Shown here in pieces: positions 6,579 to 13,524 of a DNA stretch of 16,437 bases; within the stretch, counting starts at the first letter, position 1, and every line of letters starts with the position of its first letter. Source of the stretch: Chloroflexota bacterium (GTDB lineage Bacteria; Chloroflexota; Anaerolineae; UBA1429); the NCBI GenBank assembly GCA_012515695.1, contig JAAYXX010000375.1:1-16437 (forward strand). Direction: 5' to 3'. The notes beneath the pieces were generated by a model. It saw nothing but the letters and a program-made list of their open reading frames with translations. It made no database searches and was not told where the DNA came from. The translations under genes were made by a program, and so were the position numbers.

Positions 6579-8639
6579 ATGAACCAACAGACTATACAGC
6601 AAGAACATACCCAGGCGTTTCAGCTTGTCTCCGATTTCCAGCCAATGGGCGATCAGCCGCAGGCCATCGCCCGTCTGGTGGAGGGCATCCAGCGGGGCGA
6701 CCAGTATCAAACCCTGATGGGCGTAACGGGATCGGGCAAGACCTACGTCATGGCAAACATAATCGAGAAGCTACAGCGGCCCACTCTGATTATCGCGCAC
6801 AACAAGACCCTGGCGGCGCAGCTCTACTCCGAGTTCAAAGAGTTCTTCCCGCATAACGCCGTGGGCTATTTCGTGAGCTATTACGACTACTATCAGCCCG
6901 AGGCGTATATCCCGCGCACGGATACGTATATCGAGAAGGACGCCCAAATCAACGAGGAGATCGACCGGCTGCGCCTGATGGCTACTTCGGCGCTGTTCAG
7001 CAGGCGCGACGTGGTCATCGTGGCCTCTGTATCGTGCATCTATGGCCTGGGCGACCCGGAGGAATATGGCAAGGTCGTCGTCAACCTGCGACAGGGCGAG
7101 ACGCGCAATCGCGAGCGATTGCTGCGCCATCTGGTCACCATCTTTTACGAGCGCAACGATGCCGTCCTGTCGCCCGGCAAGTTCCGCGTGCGCGGCGACA
7201 CCCTGGAGGTAATGCCCGCGTATGGGGATACCGCTTACCGTATCGAGTTCTGGGGCGACGAGATCGAGCGCATTCTAGAGATTGACACCCTCACCGGGCA
7301 AACGCTGCTCCAGCATCGCTATATCGACATATTCCCGGCCAAGCATTTCATCACGCCCCAGGAAAAACTCTCCAAGGCCATCGAGGACATCGAGGCCGAG
7401 CTAGAGCAAGAGCTTGTGCGCCTGCGTAACGAGGAAAAGCTGCTCGAAGCCCAGCGTTTGGAGCAGCGCACGCGCTACGATATGGAAATGCTGCGCGAGG
7501 TCGGCTACTGTTCGGGCATCGAGAACTATTCCCGGCATCTGTCCCAACGGGAGGCCGGGTCCGCGCCCTGGACGCTGCTCGACTATTTCCCCGACGATTA
7601 CCTGATGTTCGTGGACGAGTCGCATATGACCATCCCACAGGTGCGGGGAATGTATAATGGCGACCGCTCGCGCAAAGAAGTGCTGGTGGATTTCGGCTTC
7701 CGCCTCCCTTCGGCAATGGATAACCGCCCGCTCACCTTTGAGGAGTTTGAGAACCACGTGAATCAGTGCGTGTTCGTCTCGGCCACGCCGGGACCCTACG
7801 AGCGGGTCAAGAGTTCGCAGATCATCGAGCAGATCATCCGGCCCACCGGCTTGATCGACCCCGAAATCAGCGTCCGTCCCACCGAAGGGCAGATCGACGA
7901 CCTGATCACCGAACTGCAACGCCGGGCCAAGAAAGGCCAGCGGGCGCTGGTCACTACCCTGACTAAGCGTATGGCCGAAGACTTGTCCGAGTATTTGCGC
8001 GAGGCGGGGTTGAACGTGCATTACCTGCACTCGGAGGTTGTCACCCTGGAGCGCGTGGACATCCTGCACGACCTGCGCGCAGGCGTCTATGACGTGATCG
8101 TGGGCGTCAACCTGCTGCGCGAGGGGCTGGACTTGCCCGAAGTCTCCCTGGTCGCCATTCTCGACGCTGACAAGGAAGGCTTTTTGCGCTCCACCCAGGC
8201 CCTGATCCAGACTGTCGGGCGCGCCGCCCGCCACGTCGAGGGGCAGGTCATCATGTACGCCGACCGTATCACCGACTCGATGCGACAGGCCATTGACGAG
8301 ACCAACCGCCGCCGCGAGATACAGGCCGCATACAACCAGGAGCACGGCATCACGCCGAGCACCATCGTCAAGGAAATTCGCGACCTGACGCAGCGCGTGC
8401 GTATGGCAGCCGAGGACAGGGCGGAATACAAGGTAGCCACCGAGATTCCCAAGGATGAGGCCCACCGCCTGATCAAGGAACTGGAAAAGCAGATGAAGAC
8501 TGCCGCCCAGAACCTCGAATTCGAAAAGGCTGCCCTCCTGCGCGACCAGATATTGGAGCTGCGGCAGGCTGCCCGCGACGCCGACGACAATATTCCCGAG
8601 TGGGAGCGCTTTCGTCGGTTCGAGAAGGACCGCCGATAA
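6579..8639 (+). CDS. uvrB: Excinuclease ABC subunit B
   Basis: This 686-aa protein is the damage-verifying helicase-like subunit of UvrABC nucleotide excision repair. It receives DNA from UvrA and then binds UvrC for incision. Visible parts are Walker A GVTGSGKT (48-55); the beta-hairpin region YYDYYQPEAYIPRTDTYIEK (near residues 98-117), which inserts between the strands at lesions; helicase motif II with DESH (near 346); SATPGPYE; motif VI QTVGRAARH; and a C-terminal UVR motif (near 627-660) that contacts UvrC. The length is normal. I prefer the ATG at 6579, preceded by AGGTGA at a suitable distance. The in-frame ATG at 6564 has AGGGG touching it, too close to serve. The next gene starts at the base after the TAA stop. 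Confidence 0.98.
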   Translation: MNQQTIQQEHTQAFQLVSDFQPMGDQPQAIARLVEGIQRGDQYQTLMGVTGSGKTYVMANIIEKLQRPTLIIAHNKTLAAQLYSEFKEFFPHNAVGYFVSYYDYYQPEAYIPRTDTYIEKDAQINEEIDRLRLMATSALFSRRDVVIVASVSCIYGLGDPEEYGKVVVNLRQGETRNRERLLRHLVTIFYERNDAVLSPGKFRVRGDTLEVMPAYGDTAYRIEFWGDEIERILEIDTLTGQTLLQHRYIDIFPAKHFITPQEKLSKAIEDIEAELEQELVRLRNEEKLLEAQRLEQRTRYDMEMLREVGYCSGIENYSRHLSQREAGSAPWTLLDYFPDDYLMFVDESHMTIPQVRGMYNGDRSRKEVLVDFGFRLPSAMDNRPLTFEEFENHVNQCVFVSATPGPYERVKSSQIIEQIIRPTGLIDPEISVRPTEGQIDDLITELQRRAKKGQRALVTTLTKRMAEDLSEYLREAGLNVHYLHSEVVTLERVDILHDLRAGVYDVIVGVNLLREGLDLPEVSLVAILDADKEGFLRSTQALIQTVGRAARHVEGQVIMYADRITDSMRQAIDETNRRREIQAAYNQEHGITPSTIVKEIRDLTQRVRMAAEDRAEYKVATEIPKDEAHRLIKELEKQMKTAAQNLEFEKAALLRDQILELRQAARDADDNIPEWERFRRFEKDRR

Positions 8640-9587
8640 ATGGGCGAAATCATCCAACCGGGTTACATCGCCCTGCATCGCGCGGGCGAATTGCACGCGC
8701 GCGTGCAGGCCGCCATGCAACGATTGGCGGCCTGCAACCTGTGCCCTCGCGCATGTGGCGTCAATCGGCTGCAAGGCGAAACAGGCTTCTGCCGGGCCGG
8801 GCTACTGGCCCGCGTCGCCAGCGCCAACGTGCACCCCTGGGAAGAGCCGCCCATCAGCGGCACGCGGGGATCGGGCACGGTGTTCCTTTCGCATTGCACC
8901 GCCCGCTGCCTTTTCTGCCAGAACTATCCCATCAGCCAGCAAGGCGTGGGGCGCGAAATGACCGCGGAGCAGTTGGCCGATGCCATGCTGCGCCTTCAGA
9001 AACAGGGCTGCCACAATATCAATTTCGTGACGCCCACCCATTACGTGCCCCAACTGCTGGCGGCGGTCGAGATCGCGGCGGAACGCGGGCTGCGGATACC
9101 TCTGCTGTATAACACCAGCGGGTACGACAGCGTAGAAACGCTGCGCCTGCTAGAGGGTGTGATAGACATCTATCTCCCCGATAGCAAGTACGCCGACGAC
9201 GAGGTAGCCCGCCAGTTGTCGGGCTATCAGGATTATGTGCAGCATAATCGGGCCGCCCTGCTCGAAATGCGCCGTCAGGTCGGGGCCGAACTGGTGCTCG
9301 ACGACAAGGGGCTGGCCCGCCGGGGAATGATCGTGCGCCACCTGGTGCTGCCCCACGGCCTGTCGCAGACGCCCCAGGTGTTGCGCTGGATCGCCGAGCA
9401 TCTCTCGCCGCAAATCCACATCAGCCTCATGGCGCAATACTTCCCGGCCCATCGAGCTGTCGGCCACCCCACCCTGGGGCGGCGGCTTTTGGCAGAGGAA
9501 TACGAAGCCGCCCTCGCCGCCCTGGATTACGCCGGTCTGGAGAACGGTTGGCAACAGGAACTCGAGTGCGACGATCATGATGCCTAA
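8640..9587 (+). CDS. Radical SAM Fe-S protein, PflX-like (COG1313)
   Basis: This 315-aa protein resembles the poorly characterised PflX group, related to pyruvate formate-lyase activating enzymes. Two cysteine clusters are visible. The N-terminal one is C32, C35, C39 and C51 (ACNLCPRACG...GFC), probably an extra Fe-S cluster or metal site. The second is the radical SAM triad C86-x3-C90-x2-C93 (HCTARCLFC), which binds the 4Fe-4S cluster that cleaves S-adenosylmethionine. The family block HPWEEPPISGTRGSG lies between them. Its ATG directly follows the uvrB TAA with no gap, and AAGGA stands 10 nt upstream, so translation is probably coupled to uvrB. No glycyl-radical enzyme is present in the window. 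The substrate is unknown. Confidence 0.9.
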   Translation: MGEIIQPGYIALHRAGELHARVQAAMQRLAACNLCPRACGVNRLQGETGFCRAGLLARVASANVHPWEEPPISGTRGSGTVFLSHCTARCLFCQNYPISQQGVGREMTAEQLADAMLRLQKQGCHNINFVTPTHYVPQLLAAVEIAAERGLRIPLLYNTSGYDSVETLRLLEGVIDIYLPDSKYADDEVARQLSGYQDYVQHNRAALLEMRRQVGAELVLDDKGLARRGMIVRHLVLPHGLSQTPQVLRWIAEHLSPQIHISLMAQYFPAHRAVGHPTLGRRLLAEEYEAALAALDYAGLENGWQQELECDDHDA

Positions 9588-9617
9588 AAGCCCCCCTCTG
9601 TTGACGAGTTCAGTAGC

Positions 9618-9651
9618 CGCGCCTTGCAGGCGCGCAAACCCGCGATAGAAT
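9618..9651 (+). promoter_or_regulatory. Weak promoter-like site and small hairpin in the PflX-FAD intergenic region
   Basis: The gap after the radical SAM gene holds a 7-bp GC-rich stem with a 3-nt loop (9618-9624 and 9628-9634), with no T run. There is also a possible promoter, TTGCAG (9624-9629), 16 nt, TAGAAT (9646-9651). Transcription from it would run about 100 nt to the terminator at 9718-9756, so a short RNA is conceivable. Support is by inspection only. Confidence 0.2.
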
Positions 9652-9717
9652 GGCGCACCTACAAAACCGTCCGCTCTTGAGATTGTCGAGGCCCTGTAGA
9701 TCAAATCGCTTGCGCTG

Positions 9718-9757
9718 AAACAGCCGGAACGCTATGCGAGTTCCGGCTGTTTTTCTT
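9718..9757. terminator. Intrinsic terminator, strongest on the plus strand
   Basis: A perfect 13-bp inverted repeat (9718-9730 and 9740-9752) with a 9-nt loop is followed on the plus strand by a T-rich run (TTTTTCTT), a classic intrinsic terminator for uvrB and the radical SAM gene. On the minus strand the same hairpin contains the stop codon and last codons of the FAD-Rieske gene (TAG at 9734-9732) and is followed by only three Ts. It may therefore also end that transcript, less efficiently. Confidence 0.85.
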
Positions 9758-11276
9758 GCTCCGTTATTTCCACCTTACCCAGGTTCCTCACGGTGGGGCC
9801 GTGGATAAACTCGCCGTCCACAGTATAGCGCGACGAATGGCACGGGCAATCCCAGGTGGACTCGGCGCTGTTCCAGGTAACCGTGCATCCCTGGTGGCCG
9901 CAGATGGCCGAGACGAGGTGCAACTTGCCTTCCAGATCGCGATGCGCGGCCAGCTTGCGCCCCTCATAGTTGATGACCTTCCCATCTCCCGGAGCAATAT
10001 CCTCCGGCGTCAGATGCTCCCCGCCAGACATCAGGTCCTTCAATAATCGCCCGGCGTTTTGGCTGCCGCGCTGGGCAATCCCCACCAGCGTCCTGGGCTG
10101 CCACACTCGCGACGGGTCATAAACCGCCTCCCAGGGATGCGCGCGCCCCAGCAGCATGTCCGTGAGCAACATGGCCGCCGCCGTGCCGTTGGTCATCCCC
10201 CACCCGAAAAAGCCAGTTGCCACGTACAGGTGGTGCGAGATAGGGGTATACTTGCCCACAAAGGGCACGCCATCCACCGGATAGTTGTCCTGCGTAGACC
10301 ACCGATAGGAAATAGACCGCACATCGAAATGCTGGCGCACCCAATTCTCCAGATTGTGGTAATATCGCCGGGTATCGCCGCCCTGCCCGGTGATATGCTT
10401 TCCCCCACCGATGATCAGCATCATGCCTTCATCGGTGGGCTGCGGGCGAATGGACTGGTAATCCTCCCGTTCCACGGTGATAAACATACCCTCCGGCGCT
10501 GGCTGGTTCACATGCACGCCCAGCACGTAGGAATATTTGGGCGTCTGCCGAGTGAAATACAGGCCCCGGTCAAGAAAGGGAAAGTGCGTCGCCACAATCA
10601 CATCCCGCGCCCGAATCTTGCCCCGATTCGTCCTCACGACGACGGGCCGCCCATCGTCTACATCCAGCGCCACCGTGTGCTCGAAAATGTGACTCCCATC
10701 TCCGGGTATCGTGTCCGCCAGCGCCAACAGAAACCTGCGCGGGTGAAAACGGGCCTGCTGCTGAAAACAGACCGCGCCCAGCGTGTCATAGGGCAGAGGC
10801 ACATTCTGCTCAAAAGAGGCAGGCAATCCCAGCTCTTGCGCGACGCGCACCTCCGCCTCAACCTGAGCGATTTCGCTATCGCGCAGCGCATAGGTATAGG
10901 CGGGCAACCGGGCGAAATCGCAATCAATCCCCCTCTGCTCCACCAGCGCAGCCACCAACTCGATGGCCGCCTGATTCGCTTCCGCATACAGATATGCCCG
11001 CTCCCTGTCGAATCGGTCCATCATCGGCTTGTAGATCAGCCGGTGCAGCGAGGTCAGCTTGGCGGTCGTGTGGCCCGTCACCCCTTCCAGCACGCGCCGC
11101 GCCTCCACCAGCGCCACCCGCATACCGACATCCTTCAGCAAAAAGGCCGCCGTCACGCCCACAATCCCGCCGCCCAGCACCGCCACATCCACGTCCAGGT
11201 CCCCCTGTTGGGCAGGGTAGTTCGTTCTGGACGTGCTATCCAGCCAATAAGGTATTCCCTTACCGGGCAAATCCAT
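9732..11276 (-). CDS. FAD-dependent oxidoreductase fused to a C-terminal Rieske domain
   Basis: This 514-aa fusion combines a DAO-type flavin oxidoreductase with a Rieske [2Fe-2S] domain, as in Bacillus YhfW. The N-terminus has the FAD-binding GGGIVG (35-40), an acidic residue ending the second strand (VEA), and a GHTTAKLT segment typical of this group. The C-terminal domain has CGHQGC (C459, H461, C464) and CPCH (C477, C479, H480). C459, H461, C477 and H480 would bind the cluster. C464 and C479 sit where bc1-type Rieske proteins form a disulfide. The protein probably passes electrons between an amine or amino-acid-like substrate and an acceptor; the substrate is unknown. The ATG at 11276 follows AGGAGGGG. 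An in-frame extension of more than 100 codons upstream is rejected because it crosses the promoter and has no family similarity. No membrane or signal segment is seen. Confidence 0.92.
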   Translation of the reverse strand: MDLPGKGIPYWLDSTSRTNYPAQQGDLDVDVAVLGGGIVGVTAAFLLKDVGMRVALVEARRVLEGVTGHTTAKLTSLHRLIYKPMMDRFDRERAYLYAEANQAAIELVAALVEQRGIDCDFARLPAYTYALRDSEIAQVEAEVRVAQELGLPASFEQNVPLPYDTLGAVCFQQQARFHPRRFLLALADTIPGDGSHIFEHTVALDVDDGRPVVVRTNRGKIRARDVIVATHFPFLDRGLYFTRQTPKYSYVLGVHVNQPAPEGMFITVEREDYQSIRPQPTDEGMMLIIGGGKHITGQGGDTRRYYHNLENWVRQHFDVRSISYRWSTQDNYPVDGVPFVGKYTPISHHLYVATGFFGWGMTNGTAAAMLLTDMLLGRAHPWEAVYDPSRVWQPRTLVGIAQRGSQNAGRLLKDLMSGGEHLTPEDIAPGDGKVINYEGRKLAAHRDLEGKLHLVSAICGHQGCTVTWNSAESTWDCPCHSSRYTVDGEFIHGPTVRNLGKVEITEQEKQPELA

Positions 11277-11293
11277 CGCTCCCCTCCTATTCC

Positions 11294-11355
11294 CGCGCCA
11301 GGTTGCGCTTCTGGCGCGCACTGAATACGCATGGGCGAACCCAACGCCCACGCAT
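11294..11355 (-). promoter_or_regulatory. Structured 5' leader of the FAD-Rieske gene: two hairpins before the ribosome binding site
   Basis: Two stems stand one after the other in the minus-strand leader. The first pairs 11345-11355 with 11327-11337 (11 bp, 7-nt loop). Two of its pairs are G-U in the minus-strand RNA but A-C mismatches if read on the plus strand, so it suits only the minus transcript. The second pairs 11311-11318 with 11294-11301 (perfect 8 bp, 9-nt loop) and ends about 5 nt before the AGGAGGGG ribosome binding site. A third weak 5-bp stem lies further upstream near 11440-11455. I recognise no riboswitch family, and no T run follows either stem. Confidence 0.45.
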
Positions 11356-11484
11356 GTCTGACAAAAAGCTATTGAGCGACGTATGTGGCATGAAAGGATG
11401 GCGAAAGGGGAAGAGCCTGGGGAATGTCGAGTGTCCGAAACCGCCAGGCAGCGGTTCAGTCCAGCCGGTAGATGACACACGCTC

Positions 11485-11512
11485 ATTATACAAGCCGCAT
11501 CCCGCAGGTCAA
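11485..11512 (-). promoter_or_regulatory. Near-consensus sigma-70 promoter for the FAD-Rieske gene
   Basis: On the minus strand, TTGACC (11512-11507) is separated by 16 nt from a perfect TATAAT (11490-11485). Initiation near 11478 gives a leader of about 200 nt before the ATG at 11276. This is the best promoter match in the window. It faces away from the promoter at 11597-11602, and an 8-bp palindrome, CTCGCGAG (11535-11542), lies between them as a possible shared operator. Confidence 0.7.
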
Positions 11513-11593
11513 CCAATATCGCACCAGCCTCACCCTCGCGAGCGAGCCGAACTGGCCCTTTACCTCTCGTTTTTTCTATATGGTGCGAGGCTA

Positions 11594-11602
11594 TGGTATA
11601 AT
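11594..11602 (+). promoter_or_regulatory. Extended -10 promoter for the methyltransferase-argF-cdaA-cdaR operon
   Basis: TGGTATAAT (11594-11602) combines a perfect -10 with the TGn extension. The -35 position 17 nt upstream (TTCTAT, 11574-11579) is weak. The predicted start near 11609 lies just before a GGAGGGG ribosome binding site at 11618-11624 and an ATG at 11628. The remaining 11603-11842 contains no recognisable gene other than the short ORF listed next. Confidence 0.6.
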
Positions 11603-11627
11603 AATGCAAAATCAACCGGAGGGGCCG

Positions 11628-11834
11628 ATGCAACGGGCCATCACACCAACGCCAATAAATCGCGCCGTCAAAAGCCCGGTGTCGCTTGCCTTTGGCCCTT
11701 CGGTAAAGGCCGCCTGGGGTGCTTCTGGCGAGGCACCTGGTCGCCGCCCCTTGGAGTCGCGTATCTTTTGCGCTGGCGGCGCTCGTCGGCCTGTTGTGTC
11801 ATTTATCGCTCTTGCAGCGATATACTGGGTCTGA
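11628..11834 (+). CDS. Short ORF of unknown function (68 codons) upstream of the methyltransferase
   Basis: An ATG with a strong GGAGGGG ribosome binding site at suitable spacing, directly behind the extended -10 promoter, opens a 68-codon frame ending in TGA at 11832-11834, 8 nt before the methyltransferase ATG. The product is basic (MQRAITPTPINRAVKS...) with a short hydrophobic C-terminus (VVSFIALAAIYWV). I recognise no family. Codon use is not strongly that of a conserved gene. From about 11719 the +1 frame encodes a more convincing hydrophobic helix (SFALAALVGLLCHLSLLQ), next to a GGGG run at 11716-11719. It could be a leader peptide that couples translation, a small membrane protein with a frameshift, or a remnant. 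It may also be chance. Confidence 0.35.
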   Translation: MQRAITPTPINRAVKSPVSLAFGPSVKAAWGASGEAPGRRPLESRIFCAGGARRPVVSFIALAAIYWV

Positions 11835-11842
11835 ACAGGATT

Positions 11843-12592
11843 ATGTGGATCGGAATTGGGCTGTTGGCTGCCATCGTGGGCGGCCTTGCCTACTGGCTAT
11901 TGATTACCACAGAGGGCACGTATCTCGGCCCGCGAGTGGTAACGCGGTTGTATGATTGGTTTGCCGGGCGTTACGACGCGGTCAAGAATATGCACTGCGT
12001 CAACGAGTCTATCTACCTCGGCATCCCGCTGGCGGAGGCGCTGCCTCCCGTCGAATCGTCGCCCATCGTGCTCGATGTGGCCACCGGAACCGGGCGCGTT
12101 CCCCTGGCTCTTTTGCGCCAGTGGGATCACGGGGGAATGGTCATCGGCATAGACCGCTCCCTGCCAATGATGGCCGTCGCCCGCAAATCGCTCGCCGACT
12201 ATCCAGAAGAGTCGGCATTCATCCAGCAAGATGCCGAGGCACTGGGTTTTGCCGACGCGAGCGTAGACGGTGTCACCTGCCTGGAGGCGCTCGAGTTTAT
12301 GCAGCACCCCCAACAGGTGCTGCGCGAGATGCTGCGCGTGCTGAAACCCGGCGGCCTGCTGCTCGTGTCGAATCGTGTCGGCAGCGAAGCGCGGTTCTTT
12401 CCGCGTCGCATACATGGCCGGGGCCAGTTGGAGCGTCACCTGCGCGCGCTCGGATTGCAGGACATCCGCACGGACCGCTGGCAAGTGGACTATGACCTGG
12501 TTTGGGCCAGGAAACGCCTCGACGAAGAGCAGACGGCCAGCCCACCGCAGGCCGCTGCCCCACGCAAGGAATGGCGAAAGGACGAGGAATGA
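11843..12592 (+). CDS. Membrane-anchored class I SAM-dependent methyltransferase
   Basis: This 249-aa protein has an N-terminal hydrophobic helix (residues 2-22) followed by a UbiE/Methyltransf_11-type domain. Motif I is LDVATGTGR (77-85), with the acidic strand end GIDRS after it. Next come QDAEALGF with an acidic residue for the adenine, the DGVTCLEALEFMQHP strand, and the LKPGGLLLVSNR post-motif. The helix suggests it acts at the inner face of the membrane, perhaps on a lipid or quinone; this is inference. The ATG at 11843 has AGGA just 2 nt away, a poor spacing, so coupling to the upstream short ORF is possible. The C-terminus is a charged, Pro/Ala-rich tail. Its TGA overlaps the argF ATG by 4 nt (ATGA), so the two are translationally coupled. 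Confidence 0.85.
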   Translation: MWIGIGLLAAIVGGLAYWLLITTEGTYLGPRVVTRLYDWFAGRYDAVKNMHCVNESIYLGIPLAEALPPVESSPIVLDVATGTGRVPLALLRQWDHGGMVIGIDRSLPMMAVARKSLADYPEESAFIQQDAEALGFADASVDGVTCLEALEFMQHPQQVLREMLRVLKPGGLLLVSNRVGSEARFFPRRIHGRGQLERHLRALGLQDIRTDRWQVDYDLVWARKRLDEEQTASPPQAAAPRKEWRKDEE

Positions 12593-13524
12593 TACCAAAG
12601 AAGGACTTTATCAGCCTGGCAGACCTGTCACCTGCCAGAATACAGGAACTGCTGGACTTGGCCATCGTCCTCAAGACGGAACGGGCCGAAGGGCGCAACA
12701 AGCCCTACCTCGACGGCAAAACACTCGCCATGATCTTCCAAAAGCCCTCTCTGCGCACGCGTGTCTCCTTTGAAATGGCGATGGTCCACCTAGGCGGACA
12801 TGCCATCTACCTCTCTCCCGACGAGATCAAGCTCGGGCAGCGAGAGAGTATCCCCGACGCGGCCAGGGTGTTAAGTCGTTACGTAGACGTGATCATGGCC
12901 CGCGTGTTCGCTCACGCCGACATCCTCGCTCTGGCTCAATGGGCCAGCGTGCCAGTCGTCAACGGCCTGTCAGACTTTAACCACCCCTGTCAGGGGATGG
13001 CTGACCTGCTCACCATCTACGAAAAACTGGGAAGACTCAAGGGGGTCAAGTTAACCTACGTAGGAGATGGCAACAACGTCCTGCACTCGCTGCTATTTGG
13101 CGGGGCCAAGATGGGCATGCACATCGTAGCAGCCACGCCCGTGGGCTATGACCCGCTGCCAGAGGTCGTGCAGCAGGCCACGCAAGAAGCCGCCAGGTAT
13201 GGGGGTTCGGTGCAACTCTTGCGAGACCCAAAAGAAGCCGTCCGAGGCGCGGATGTCATCTACACGGACACCTGGACCAGCATGGGCCAGGAAGCCGAGG
13301 CGGCCGAGCGTCGCGCCGTGTTCCCGCCCTATCAGGTGAACGCCGAACTAATCGCTCTTGCCCAGCCAAACGTCGGCATCATGCACTGCCTCCCCGCTCA
13401 TCGCGGTGAAGAGATCACAGACCAAGTGGCCGATGGCCCGCATTCCTGGCTGTTCGATGAAGCGGAGAACCGCTTACACGCCCAGAAGGCCGTCCTGGTA
13501 GATCTGTTCAAGGATACTGACTAG
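12589..13524 (+). CDS. argF: Ornithine carbamoyltransferase
   Basis: This 311-aa enzyme forms citrulline from ornithine and carbamoyl phosphate in arginine biosynthesis, in the cytoplasm as a trimer. The carbamoyl-phosphate loop SLRTR (54-58; Leu replaces the commoner Thr, as in several deep-branching bacteria), HPCQ (132-135), the ornithine-binding DTWTSMG (227-233) and HCLPAHRG with the catalytic Cys (266-273) are all present. The length is that of an anabolic enzyme. I chose the ATG at 12589, which overlaps the methyltransferase stop and follows AAGGACGAGG. An in-frame reading from 12502 would lie inside the methyltransferase gene. No other arginine gene is in the window. The cdaA GTG starts directly after its TAG. 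Confidence 0.96.
   Translation: MIPKKDFISLADLSPARIQELLDLAIVLKTERAEGRNKPYLDGKTLAMIFQKPSLRTRVSFEMAMVHLGGHAIYLSPDEIKLGQRESIPDAARVLSRYVDVIMARVFAHADILALAQWASVPVVNGLSDFNHPCQGMADLLTIYEKLGRLKGVKLTYVGDGNNVLHSLLFGGAKMGMHIVAATPVGYDPLPEVVQQATQEAARYGGSVQLLRDPKEAVRGADVIYTDTWTSMGQEAEAAERRAVFPPYQVNAELIALAQPNVGIMHCLPAHRGEEITDQVADGPHSWLFDEAENRLHAQKAVLVDLFKDTD

Noticed and set aside
7401..8774. Long open frame on the minus strand opposite uvrB (over 450 codons)
   Set aside because: It lies wholly opposite uvrB and the start of the radical SAM gene, has no recognisable domain, and its composition is that of an antisense shadow in GC-rich DNA.
9595..9717. tRNA-like or rRNA-like element in the gap after the radical SAM gene
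   Set aside because: There is no acceptor-stem pairing, no T-loop or anticodon arm motif, and no CCA end.
10059..11324. Long plus-strand open frame opposite the FAD-Rieske gene (over 400 codons)
   Set aside because: It is a mirror of the coding strand of a clearly recognised gene, rich in Arg, His and Pro, with no family similarity or convincing ribosome binding site.
11277..11478. Cobalamin, FMN or TPP riboswitch in the FAD-Rieske leader
   Set aside because: I could not find the conserved core motifs of these classes. The stems are reported only as an unclassified leader.
11277..11633. N-terminal extension of the FAD-Rieske protein by about 119 codons
   Set aside because: It crosses the near-consensus minus-strand promoter and ignores the AGGAGGGG site before the ATG at 11276. 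The extra residues do not resemble the family.
10994..11842. Upstream extension of the methyltransferase frame towards 10994
   Set aside because: It would run antisense through the FAD-Rieske gene and across both divergent promoters.
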